Positions 29,733 to 38,345 of a stretch of DNA of 64,000 nt are shown here, in pieces; positions within the stretch are counted from its first letter, which is position 1; every line of letters begins with the position of its first letter. The translations under genes and the position numbers were made by a program. Below the pieces are notes generated by a model, which ran no database searches, was not told the origin of the DNA, and worked only from the letters and a program-made list of their open reading frames with translations. This DNA comes from Tatumella sp. JGM118. Its GTDB lineage: Bacteria; Pseudomonadota; Gammaproteobacteria; Enterobacterales; Enterobacteriaceae. The stretch is from contig NZ_JAERJR010000012.1 of NCBI RefSeq assembly GCF_018257515.1, positions 1-64,000 of the forward strand. The letters run 5' to 3'.

Positions 29733-30301
29733 AAATGTTATCGCACCCAAAAATAACAGACTCACCATAAAGACGGGGACAAAAATAACCTCCCCCTGCC
29801 ATCATGTTCGGGATAGTAGCCAAAAAAAGAATCAGTTAACAACGCCGTGCCTGGCAGTTATATAAAAATAAGAAAACAGCCTGATACATAATCCTAAAAA
29901 ACAAAAACAGAGGAGAGGAGTGTTTTATTCCTGGCGAGAATCGATAATATCTCCGGGTGTTGTAATAACAGAGAAATGAATTCATCAATATCATTATTAT
30001 CACTATTTAAATTAATTAATCACCTGACGATAAGGTGCTAAAAAGATAAGGTGTAATAAAGAAAAAAGGCGATAAAGAATAGCTTTACTCTGTGTCCCCC
30101 GCGACAGCCCGGGGTGGAGAAAACCGCGATAGTCTGTCAGCAGACGATGAATCCGACAGAGTTGCTGGTGAATTCTGATCACAGAAACAGGCAGAAAATA
30201 AAAAGGAAGTTAACTCGTTATAAATCCCGGCTGATAATTATCACCCGCGGCTTAGCATCGCGGCAAATTCATTAAAATAATGTCATTAATCAGAGAACAC
30301 C
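29733..30301. promoter_or_regulatory. Divergent control region between clpV and tssF
   Basis: About 570 bases without a gene, much richer in A and T than the flanks. It must hold the promoters of both type VI blocks. Visible structure: a direct repeat GATAAGGTG at 30029-30037 and 30045-30053 (16-base period), an inverted pair CACCT/AGGTG at 30021-30036, and a partly palindromic GTGA-N7-TCAC near 30170. I found no convincing sigma-54 type promoter. Confidence 0.6.
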
Positions 30302-32176
30302 GTGGAAAATAATTTTCTGGATTATTATAACCGTGAGCTGACATTTATCCGCGAAATGGCCCGTGAGTTTGCGCAGAAACATCCGGGGATTGCGGCCAGG
30401 CTGGGAATGCAGGGAATAGAAGTCGCCGACCCGTATGTGGAAAGGCTGATCGAAGCGTTCTGCTTTTTATCCGCCAGAACCCGTATCAAACTGGATGCTG
30501 AGTTCCCCCGCTTCACTCAGCGATTACTGGATACGCTGTCACCGAATTACAATGCACCAACACCTGCGATGGGGGTCGTTCGCCTGTATCCCGACCCCGA
30601 TACCGGTGATTTGACCCGCGGCTATACCCTTGAGCGCGAGAGCACCTTTATCAGCCAGCGGCTTCCGGAGAGCCAGACACGCTGCGAGTTTCGTAATAGT
30701 CAGCCGGTGACGCTTTGGCCGCTGGAAATTGCTGATGCCCGGCTAACCTCGGTACCACCGGATCTTCCGGCGATGACGGGAGAAGAATATGACATCAGCC
30801 AGTGTAAAGGTACCTTACGGTTACGACTCAGGCTGACCGGCGAGACCACTTTTTCGGCGCTAAAGGGGCTGGACCGGCTGCCGGTCTATATTTCCGGTGA
30901 TGAAACTATCGTCTCGCACCTGTTTGAATTGCTGCACTGTCACCATCAATGGGTCATTATGCCCTCTCCCCATGCCGGTACTCCTGCCACGATTATCACA
31001 GAGCAGCCACTGGTTCCTGAAGGTCTGGAACCGCAACAAGGACTGCTGCCTGCCAGCTGGAATATGTTTCACGGCCATACTTTGCTGCAGGAATATGTCT
31101 GTTGCCGCCAGCGCTTCTACTTCTTTACCCTGACCCGGCTGGCGGCCGGGCTGAAAAATAATCATACCCGCGAAGCCGAAATTATTGTTCTGCTGGACCG
31201 GTTACCGCAGGACCTGATTGCCCATGTCAGTGCTGCCCGCTTTTTACTGTTTTGTACCCCGGTCATTAATCTGTTTCCGAAACGGCTGGACAGGATCCCC
31301 CTCAACCGTTCACTGACGCAGTTTCATGCGGTGGCCGACCGCAGCCATCCCCTGGATTATGAGATCTTTTCTGTCAGTCGCGTGACCGGACTTCAGGCAG
31401 AAAACAGCGACGAGGTGGTATTTACCCCCCTGTATCACACCCGTCATGCGGATCACGGAAACTACGGACGCTATTTCTCTCTGCAACGTGAAGTCCGCCA
31501 GGGACAGGACGACAGCCGCTATCTGACCCGCCATGCCTACCCGGGGACAGAAACGTATATTTCGCTGGTAGATCAACATGAAGCCCCTTACGGCGATACT
31601 CTGCGCTACCTGTGGGTAGATGCCCTGGTCACTAACCGTGATCTGCCGTGCACACTGGCTGAACATGCCCGCTTCCGTCTGACCCTGCCGGAAGATGTGC
31701 CGGTAAGTCAGGCGGAGTTTGTCAGTACGCCGTCGGACCCGCGGGGTTCTTTTGCTGTCGGCGAAGCCGCCTGGCGACTGATTTCCCAGCTCAGTCTGAA
31801 TTATCTGCCTGTCGGTGAAATGTCCGGGTCCAGCGGAGCCGGTGTTCTGCGCGATATTTTACGATTATTCACTACCCGTTCAGACCCGGAAACCGCCAGG
31901 CAGATAGAAAGCCTGGTCAGCTGTACGACCGAACCGGTGATCCGCCGGCTGGGCGGGGAAGGCCTGTTGATTTATGGCCGCGGGATCCGCTGTCGACTGA
32001 CCGTCGATGAGACGGGGTTTTCCGGCCTCAGCCCTTATTTATTCGGACTGATTATGGAAAATTATCTGTCCCGTCATGTGGCGATCAATATTTTTACTGA
32101 AACCGAACTGTATTCAGTACAGCGCGGACGGGTCGCTGACTGGCCGGCTCGCCCGGGACGGCGAGGGATCCTATGA
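30302..32176 (+). CDS. tssF: Type VI baseplate protein TssF
   Basis: 624 residues, normal length. The N-terminus FLDYYNRELTFIREMAREFA and the segment PYVERLIEAFCFLSARTRIKLD are diagnostic. With TssG it forms the wedges of the baseplate. The start is GTG with only a weak AGAG site. Its stop overlaps tssG by four bases (ATGA). It opens the right block. Confidence 0.95.
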   Translation: MENNFLDYYNRELTFIREMAREFAQKHPGIAARLGMQGIEVADPYVERLIEAFCFLSARTRIKLDAEFPRFTQRLLDTLSPNYNAPTPAMGVVRLYPDPDTGDLTRGYTLERESTFISQRLPESQTRCEFRNSQPVTLWPLEIADARLTSVPPDLPAMTGEEYDISQCKGTLRLRLRLTGETTFSALKGLDRLPVYISGDETIVSHLFELLHCHHQWVIMPSPHAGTPATIITEQPLVPEGLEPQQGLLPASWNMFHGHTLLQEYVCCRQRFYFFTLTRLAAGLKNNHTREAEIIVLLDRLPQDLIAHVSAARFLLFCTPVINLFPKRLDRIPLNRSLTQFHAVADRSHPLDYEIFSVSRVTGLQAENSDEVVFTPLYHTRHADHGNYGRYFSLQREVRQGQDDSRYLTRHAYPGTETYISLVDQHEAPYGDTLRYLWVDALVTNRDLPCTLAEHARFRLTLPEDVPVSQAEFVSTPSDPRGSFAVGEAAWRLISQLSLNYLPVGEMSGSSGAGVLRDILRLFTTRSDPETARQIESLVSCTTEPVIRRLGGEGLLIYGRGIRCRLTVDETGFSGLSPYLFGLIMENYLSRHVAINIFTETELYSVQRGRVADWPARPGRRGIL

Positions 32177-33204
32177 CCCCTGAGTTTCCGCCGGATAACG
32201 GCCTGAGCGAATGGTACGAATGTTCAGCCCCCTGGAAGAGTGGCTTTTTCAGCCTGATGCGGGCTATAGCCGCCCGTCATCCCCGCTCACCCGCCCCGGG
32301 CACCGCACGACTGCCGTCCCGGGAACCGGTCCGGCTCGGACAGCAGCCCGGCATGATCTTTCCCCCGCGGGAGATTGCCAGCCTGAATGACAACAACGGG
32401 ACACTGAAGATCGATCTGTTCTGGCCGGGAGTCTGGGGCCCCAACAGCGTCTTTCCGCTACACCTGTCAGAACAGGCCTATTTCTGTACGACCCGTCAGG
32501 ACTATGGCCTGAGTGATTTCGCGGATATTTTTCACCACCGGGCCTTGTCACTGTTTTACCGTGCATGGTTTCTGTGTCAGGACACGGCCACCCTGGACGA
32601 CCCGAAAAATGAACGGTTCTCTTTTTACCTCGGTTGTCTGACGGGGTTTGCACCGGTGACAGGGGGATCGTCCCCGTTACCCCGCCATGCTCAGCTGGCG
32701 TCCGCCCCGCATCTGGTCAGAGAAGCCCGTTCACCCGATGGCCTGACCGGGAGCCTGCAACATTACTTTGACCTGCCCTTCCGACTGCAGGAATTCGTGC
32801 TGCAATGGATTGAGTTAGCCGAAGAAGACCAGAGCCGTCTCGGGATAAAAAAGGGCGCCTGCCGGCTGGGGGAAGGCGCCATCCTCGGGAGTACGGTGCA
32901 TGACCGCCAGCATAAATTCAGGCTCATTGCGGGCCCGCTCACCCTGCAACAGTATCTCTCGTTTACCCCCGGCGGCGAGGATATGCCGGTGTTACGTGAA
33001 TGGGTGAGGTGTTTTACCGGGGTGGAATACAGCTGGGATGTACAGCTGGTACTGGCGGCCAGCCAGGTTCCGTTGGTGCAACTGGATGGACGCCATCGGT
33101 TAGGGCATGCCGTCTGGCTGGAAAGAGAAAACACAACTCAGCCACTGGCCGGGATGTGCTTCGAACCGGAAAATTTTTCCGGAGACTCAGGGGCAGAAGA
33201 TTGA
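32173..33204 (+). CDS. tssG: Type VI baseplate protein TssG
   Basis: 343 residues. Recognised by the early RLGQQPGMIFPPREI segment, the FWPGVWGPNSVFPLHLSEQ stretch and its place between tssF and tssA. It binds two TssF copies in the baseplate wedge. The start overlaps tssF and the stop overlaps the tssA start by one base (TGATG), so the three are translationally coupled. Confidence 0.93.
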   Translation: MTPEFPPDNGLSEWYECSAPWKSGFFSLMRAIAARHPRSPAPGTARLPSREPVRLGQQPGMIFPPREIASLNDNNGTLKIDLFWPGVWGPNSVFPLHLSEQAYFCTTRQDYGLSDFADIFHHRALSLFYRAWFLCQDTATLDDPKNERFSFYLGCLTGFAPVTGGSSPLPRHAQLASAPHLVREARSPDGLTGSLQHYFDLPFRLQEFVLQWIELAEEDQSRLGIKKGACRLGEGAILGSTVHDRQHKFRLIAGPLTLQQYLSFTPGGEDMPVLREWVRCFTGVEYSWDVQLVLAASQVPLVQLDGRHRLGHAVWLERENTTQPLAGMCFEPENFSGDSGAED

Positions 33205-34241
33205 TGGGACAAACAGGGGTTCAGACTGCAACACCGGAAAATGAGGATGCCTCACTGCTGACAGAAATCAGTGCCGATGCTCCTTGCGGGGTGGCCATCG
33301 ATGAGAACCCGCAATTTCTGCTGTTACTGGCGGGACTGCAACCGAAAACCGATGCTCAGTATGGCGATTTTTATGAGCCGGCAGAGTCAGTGAACTGGTC
33401 AGAGACCGGGGCTGCGACGCAACGCTTATTGTGCCAGTGTAAGGATATCCGGTTACTCATTATCCTGATGCGCTGCCGTATCCGACTGACAGGGGCGGCA
33501 GCACTGACGAGCGGTCTTTCATTGCTACTGGCTCTGTTAGAAAAATGGCCGGACGATCTGCATCCCCGGTTGTTCGATGAAGAAGAGTTTGCTCCGCAAC
33601 TGCGGGCTAATGCCTTTGCCGAACTGAATGACAGCCACGGAATACTGGCTGATATCCGCCAGTTACCATTACCGAAAACAGCGGAGGGCCAGCTAAGCGT
33701 CCGCGATGTCGAACAAGCCTGCGGCCCCCAGCCTGGAAAGGCACCTGTCGCTGCCCGGAGGCTCACCCTGTTACGTCAGCAATGGGCCAGCAGCGAGGAC
33801 GCAACCTTCCGCGACTTATCTCAGGCTCATCACTATGCCGGCCGGTTAGTCACGCAGATACGGGATAACCTGGGCGATGACGCGCCTGATCTGACCGGTT
33901 TTCTCTCTCTGCTGGCCATATTTGCCCCGGCCAATCCCCTTCCGTCAGTCGTTCTGCCGGGTTCCGCCCCCCCGGAGACGGATATCCCCCTGCCCGCAGG
34001 CCCGGCAGGGCGTTCAGCCCCCTCCCTTCTGCCGTCCGGACAGCCTGCGGTGCCGGTCATTACCGACCGGCAGAGCGCCTGCGCCAGACTGGAAGAAGTG
34101 CGTCTCTGGTTCAGGGAAGCGGAACCCGGTAGCCCGGTGATCCCTTTACTGGCCTATGCCGAACGCAGTATTGGCCGAAATTTTTCTGAGCTGGTGGCGA
34201 TGTATCCACCGGAAATCCTCTTATTACTGCAAGATAATTAA
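33204..34241 (+). CDS. tssA: Type VI assembly protein TssA
   Basis: 345 residues from the ATG that overlaps the tssG stop. The frame is open further upstream, but that part lies inside tssG. The N-terminal ImpA domain begins with LLTEISADAPCGVAIDENPQF; the C-terminal end RLWFREAEPGSPVIPLLAYAERSIG is the compact TssA ending. TssA recruits baseplate, tube and sheath parts and stays at the distal end of the growing sheath in some systems. A Pro-rich linker of about 60 residues joins the two parts. The next gene, a fimbrial adhesin, starts 12 bases later. Confidence 0.9.
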   Translation: MGQTGVQTATPENEDASLLTEISADAPCGVAIDENPQFLLLLAGLQPKTDAQYGDFYEPAESVNWSETGAATQRLLCQCKDIRLLIILMRCRIRLTGAAALTSGLSLLLALLEKWPDDLHPRLFDEEEFAPQLRANAFAELNDSHGILADIRQLPLPKTAEGQLSVRDVEQACGPQPGKAPVAARRLTLLRQQWASSEDATFRDLSQAHHYAGRLVTQIRDNLGDDAPDLTGFLSLLAIFAPANPLPSVVLPGSAPPETDIPLPAGPAGRSAPSLLPSGQPAVPVITDRQSACARLEEVRLWFREAEPGSPVIPLLAYAERSIGRNFSELVAMYPPEILLLLQDN

Positions 34242-34252
34242 GGAAGAAAGAT

Positions 34253-35248
34253 ATGATATGGCGATCCCTCCTGCTCTCTCCTCTGCTTTTCGGCGCGGGA
34301 AGCGTACAGGCCTTTTGTGACTGGGAAAAAGGTAGCCCGGCAATATTGAGTGTGCCGGATCAGGTCATTACTATTGCTGCGGATGCGCCGGCGGACAGTT
34401 CTACCCCGATAGCGGCCTTTGAGACCCCGCGACTGGGTCATGATATTTTTTACACCTACTGTCTGGTCGGAACCGAAGTTGGCCGCAGGGTGATCGGGCT
34501 GGAGTCCTACAGCGCCCGCGACAAAACCTTCAAAACCAATATTCCCGGTATTGTCATCAAACCCCTTTGGACCAACGGCCTGCCCGGATGGGGAGGATTT
34601 CCCACCACCGTATATATGCCTCCCATGGATGACTCCGGGTACGTCTATTTCCGTTTCCCTGATGTTTCCGGCTACAGAGTCGAGTTTTATAAAGTGGCTG
34701 ACAGCCTGCAGCTTAAAAACCCGGCCGGTGATCTCGTGCTGCCTCCCGGGCCGATTGGCTATTTTTATCTGATCGTCAGCGATGATCCGAATAATTACCT
34801 GAGTAAACTGAGCCTCAACGAAATTAAAGTGATCAGTACTCCGGTATGTACCCCCGACAGTGCGAAAACGGTCGATTTTGGTAAGGTCACGGCCAAAATG
34901 CTCGAGAACGGCGTCTCGGAAAAACTGGATTTTGCTATCAACTGTAAAAGTGATTATGGCAGTTACTCCGCCACAGCGTACATCACCACCGATACCCCCT
35001 CTTACGATGCCGCCAACATTATGGTGAAGGATGCCGGGGGTAGCAGTGGCCGTCTGAGGATCACCATCAAAGACAGCCAGAACCGGCCTTTGAGGGTGAA
35101 TGGTAAAGAGGGTGAGCAAATCACCAGCACCCCCAGTCAGAACAACGCGGAGTTTCACTGGACGGCAGAACTTTCAGCCGCAGGCTGGTTCCAGCCTTCT
35201 GCGGGGACATTTTCTGCCAAGGCTGAAATTATTTTTGATATCACCTGA
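34253..35248 (+). CDS. Two-domain fimbrial tip adhesin (FimH-like)
   Basis: 331 residues. A signal peptide MIWRSLLLSPLLFGAGSVQA is followed by an N-terminal domain (about residues 21-195, starting FCDWEKG) with no close match that I recognise. The C-terminal pilin domain (about 200-331) shows the PVCTPDSAKTVDFGKV start and the second Cys in FAINCKSD. This is the layout of lectin-type adhesins at fimbrial tips. AGGAAG lies 7 bases before the ATG. It is encoded 7 kb away from, and opposite to, the chaperone-usher genes, inside the tssFGA transcription unit. Confidence 0.82.
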   Translation: MIWRSLLLSPLLFGAGSVQAFCDWEKGSPAILSVPDQVITIAADAPADSSTPIAAFETPRLGHDIFYTYCLVGTEVGRRVIGLESYSARDKTFKTNIPGIVIKPLWTNGLPGWGGFPTTVYMPPMDDSGYVYFRFPDVSGYRVEFYKVADSLQLKNPAGDLVLPPGPIGYFYLIVSDDPNNYLSKLSLNEIKVISTPVCTPDSAKTVDFGKVTAKMLENGVSEKLDFAINCKSDYGSYSATAYITTDTPSYDAANIMVKDAGGSSGRLRITIKDSQNRPLRVNGKEGEQITSTPSQNNAEFHWTAELSAAGWFQPSAGTFSAKAEIIFDIT

Positions 35249-35271
35249 CTGCGCATATTCGGGGGAGAGCT

Positions 35272-36603
35272 ATGGCATACCCGCCAGCTATTTTTGTCAG
35301 TATCGCCAGTTACCGTGACCCGGAACTGATCCCGACACTGAAGGATATGATAAAGCATGCCTCGGCACCGCATGGCTTACATATCGCGGTGTGCTGGCAG
35401 GACGAGGAAGATTTTTCGGTTTTCATCGATGCCGGTTTTACTGTCTCCGGTGTGGCCGGGGCTCAGGACGTTCGTTTTTTTCACTTTGCCGGCGCCTCTG
35501 TCACGGTCATTTCCCGCCATTACCTTACCAGCGAAGGTGCCTGCTGGGCCCGCCATCTGTCGGAAACCTGTTATCAGCAGGAACCCTACTTTTTGCAGAT
35601 AGACTCCCACTGCCAGTTTATTCGCGGATGGGATCAGCAAATGATCGCTTTACTGGAGTCGCTGAAGACGATCAGTCCGTTGCCGATCCTTTCCGCCTAC
35701 CCGCCCGGCTACCGGCCCGGTGAGGATGAGATAACCGGCAGGCAGTCCTCGGTCAGCCGGATGATTTTCAGGGAGTTTACCCGGGAAGGAATACCGATGG
35801 CCGGGAGCCATGCGTTTACCGCCACCGCCCCGGAACGGGGCAGCTATCTGGCCGGTGGCTTTATTTTTGCCCCGGGCCGGTTTGTGCGGGATGTCCCGAA
35901 CGACCCGCTCATCTTCTTTGCCGGGGAGGAAATTGCTATGTCGGTGCGGGCGTTTACTCAGGGATATGACGTGTATCACCCCCATATTCCCCTGCTCTGG
36001 CATTACTATCGGCGCGCGGAATGTGCGAAGATCTGGCAGGATCATAACGACGAGGCCAGACAACAGGGGACGATCCCCAGGGCATGGTGGGAGCGGGACC
36101 GGCTATCAAAGCAACGGATCTGTACCCTTCTCGGACTGAACGATGATGCGCAGGAGGTGGCGGCCCCCTACGGTCATGGCCACCAGCGAACGCTTCGACA
36201 GTTTGAATACCAGACCGGACTGCATTTGCGTCTGAGGGCGGTCCAGCCCGCCGTCACCGGCGATGAAAAACGAGCCTATTTTGCTGTCCCGCCTGCCGGC
36301 GATGCCGAATGGCTGGCGGCCTTTACGCTGTGGCATCACCAGAAAGTCACGCTGTCTCTGCCCGTAAGCACCGGCCCGGGGCCAGGTTACGAATTTTTCC
36401 GGTTGAGTGTCTATGACAGGGATAACCGGTTACTGTTCACCTGCCGTCTGCCTCCCTCAGACGGGGCGCCCGGGAAGGAACCGTCGGCGACCTCACTGTC
36501 GATCCGTTTTTCCACCCCGCCCTGCTGTTACCCGCAAACGTTGCGACTCTGCGGCTGGCAGCCCGGGGCCGGCTGGGGTGAACTGACGGAGCATCCCTGG
36601 TGA
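35272..36603 (+). CDS. GlcNAc-transferase of the Skp1/mucin-type family
   Basis: 443 residues, no signal peptide, so cytoplasmic. The N-terminal 300 residues match the GlcNAc glycosyltransferase family (Pfam GlcNAc, CAZy GT60): IFVSIASYRDPE at 7-18, VCWQ at 40-43, the metal-binding DSH at 111-113 within FLQIDSHCQF, GEEIAMSVRAFTQGYD and the HPHIPLLWHYYRR segment. Known members add GlcNAc to hydroxyproline of Skp1 or to Thr in mucin-like proteins. The last 140 residues are a beta-rich domain I do not recognise. GGGGGAG lies before the ATG; the stop overlaps the next gene (GTGA). The target here is unknown. Confidence 0.75.
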   Translation: MAYPPAIFVSIASYRDPELIPTLKDMIKHASAPHGLHIAVCWQDEEDFSVFIDAGFTVSGVAGAQDVRFFHFAGASVTVISRHYLTSEGACWARHLSETCYQQEPYFLQIDSHCQFIRGWDQQMIALLESLKTISPLPILSAYPPGYRPGEDEITGRQSSVSRMIFREFTREGIPMAGSHAFTATAPERGSYLAGGFIFAPGRFVRDVPNDPLIFFAGEEIAMSVRAFTQGYDVYHPHIPLLWHYYRRAECAKIWQDHNDEARQQGTIPRAWWERDRLSKQRICTLLGLNDDAQEVAAPYGHGHQRTLRQFEYQTGLHLRLRAVQPAVTGDEKRAYFAVPPAGDAEWLAAFTLWHHQKVTLSLPVSTGPGPGYEFFRLSVYDRDNRLLFTCRLPPSDGAPGKEPSATSLSIRFSTPPCCYPQTLRLCGWQPGAGWGELTEHPW

Positions 36604-38345
36604 GCCGCGGGTCCTGTTTTAGTGAGCTGACCGCGTACGGCACAATGATCAGTGCCGGTGCGATCATCCCCTCGGTTTCCGCCCTGCAGCAGCGGCTGGC
36701 GGATCGGATGGCGGAGTTCAGCCGCTGCCTGACAGAGGAGCACGGTGATACAGATCAAAGCCGCTCACTTTGCCGACTGCTGCGTTATTTTCTCGACCAG
36801 CAGCTACAGCGCCACCGGCAACACTCCCCCTGCGGAAAGGTCCATGCCGCATGCGGGCCACAGGCTCCAGCCGACAGAGATTTACCGGCAGACATTTCTG
36901 AGGCCCTCCAGGCCTTACTGGCGGGCAGCGATAGCATACTCTTCCGTGACAGCTATCGACTGCTCTGCTTGCTTTCTGTGACGGGAAGCGGCGATAAAGC
37001 GCTGACTGACGCCTTTCTTGTCGCTTACCGGAAACGCTATTTTTCGTTACCGGACACAGAGCCTCTCCCTGCGTTCACCCCGCACGATGAGTTACCGGAG
37101 AGCAGAGGACAGCGGATCTGCCTTATCACCGGCCCCTGTGCCGGATACGGATTCAGCCGGCACGATACGACGGGCAGCCCCGGTAAAACCGTTCTGCGGA
37201 TGGTGGTGACCGATCCACTGTTACTCAGCGAACGCCTCCGCTATTTATCAGAAACTTATCCGCAGGTCGCGCTTGATTGCGTTATTCCTCTGACGGGAGA
37301 CGCTTACGGGAGTGACGACCTGCTGGCAGCCGCCTTTATCCGCTGGCGACATAGCCTGATCAGTGCCGGTAAAATACCGGCGGTCCGTTGTCAGCTGGTG
37401 ATCTATGCCCGGCTCAGCCGCCAGCCTCCCCCCGGAGAGCCGCAGGGCGCGATCTGGGTGCGGACCCCTTCGGCGGCCGGCACCGGATCCTTTCCGCAGT
37501 TGCTGACACAACTGCATCAGCAATTACAGAGTGCGGCGCATTACGGCGACAGTGATGCCACAGCACGCGCCTGCGCGGTAAAACCGTTATCAGACTGGCT
37601 CAACGGAGATGAACTTTGCTCTTCATTGAGTGAATTATTTACCGATACTCCGTTACAACTGACGGAGTTGCTGCTGGCTGATATCTGTCAGGGCTTTCCC
37701 CGCCATGGCGGCTGGTCACACTGGCTGGCAGAACATTATTTGCTGTATCCGGCCCTGTCGCAGGCCACACCCTCCCTGCCATTGCCGCCTCCGTTGCCGG
37801 TCGCTTCCTTAACCGCAAAGTCACCCGCGCTTCCGTTCAGGCGGTCTGCCCGATGGCGTTACGCAGCACAGGGGCTGCTGTTATGCCTGCTACTGAGTGC
37901 CGCCCTGCTGCTTTCCCGTTCCCCCCGCCCCGGCCCTCCGGTAATGCCTGCTACGGCGGTCGCTCCGCTATCGCTGCCAGATCCCGGGGCTGGCTGGTTT
38001 GTGCCAGGCAGCAGCACGATCACCGGCACGCGTTATGCGACGCTGGCGGCGCTGTTACCGGTGCTGCGTCGTACGCCACAGTATCCGGTACTGATCGTCG
38101 GTTACACCGATAATACCGGTACACCGGCGGGTAACCGGACACTGTCCTTACGGCGGGCGGAAGCCGTCCGGGACTGGCTGGTGGCCAACAGTGAATTCCC
38201 GGCCAGCCATTTTATCGTTGAGGGTGCCGGTGAAACCCACCCGGTCACCCCCAACGACAGTCAGCAGGGACGCGCAGGTAACCGGCGGATCGAAATCATT
38301 CCCCTCATCCCTCATTTATTCCAGGTAAACAAAGACTATGACTAA
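36600..38345 (+). CDS. OmpA-domain type VI accessory protein (TagL-like)
   Basis: 581 residues from a GTG that overlaps the glycosyltransferase stop. A long N-terminal cytoplasmic part of about 415 residues (no known fold recognised) leads to one membrane helix at about 418-440, a Pro-rich linker and a periplasmic OmpA domain at about 464-575 (VGYTDNTGTPAGNRTLSLRRA and GRAGNRRIEI). It would tie the machine to peptidoglycan, although TssL already has such a domain. Its stop overlaps the next gene by eight bases. Confidence 0.75.
   Translation: MSRGSCFSELTAYGTMISAGAIIPSVSALQQRLADRMAEFSRCLTEEHGDTDQSRSLCRLLRYFLDQQLQRHRQHSPCGKVHAACGPQAPADRDLPADISEALQALLAGSDSILFRDSYRLLCLLSVTGSGDKALTDAFLVAYRKRYFSLPDTEPLPAFTPHDELPESRGQRICLITGPCAGYGFSRHDTTGSPGKTVLRMVVTDPLLLSERLRYLSETYPQVALDCVIPLTGDAYGSDDLLAAAFIRWRHSLISAGKIPAVRCQLVIYARLSRQPPPGEPQGAIWVRTPSAAGTGSFPQLLTQLHQQLQSAAHYGDSDATARACAVKPLSDWLNGDELCSSLSELFTDTPLQLTELLLADICQGFPRHGGWSHWLAEHYLLYPALSQATPSLPLPPPLPVASLTAKSPALPFRRSARWRYAAQGLLLCLLLSAALLLSRSPRPGPPVMPATAVAPLSLPDPGAGWFVPGSSTITGTRYATLAALLPVLRRTPQYPVLIVGYTDNTGTPAGNRTLSLRRAEAVRDWLVANSEFPASHFIVEGAGETHPVTPNDSQQGRAGNRRIEIIPLIPHLFQVNKDYD

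Noticed and set aside
30165-30185. CRP-like GTGA-N7-TCAC in the divergent region
   Set aside because: The half-sites are seven bases apart instead of six, so it does not fit a CRP dimer well.
29733-30301. Sigma-54 promoter for the type VI blocks
   Set aside because: I looked for the GG-N10-GC pattern with TGGCAC and TTGC elements and found only partial matches.
34238-35158. 306-codon open frame antisense to the fimbrial adhesin
   Set aside because: The sense frame has a signal peptide, ribosome site and pilin domain; the antisense one has none of these.
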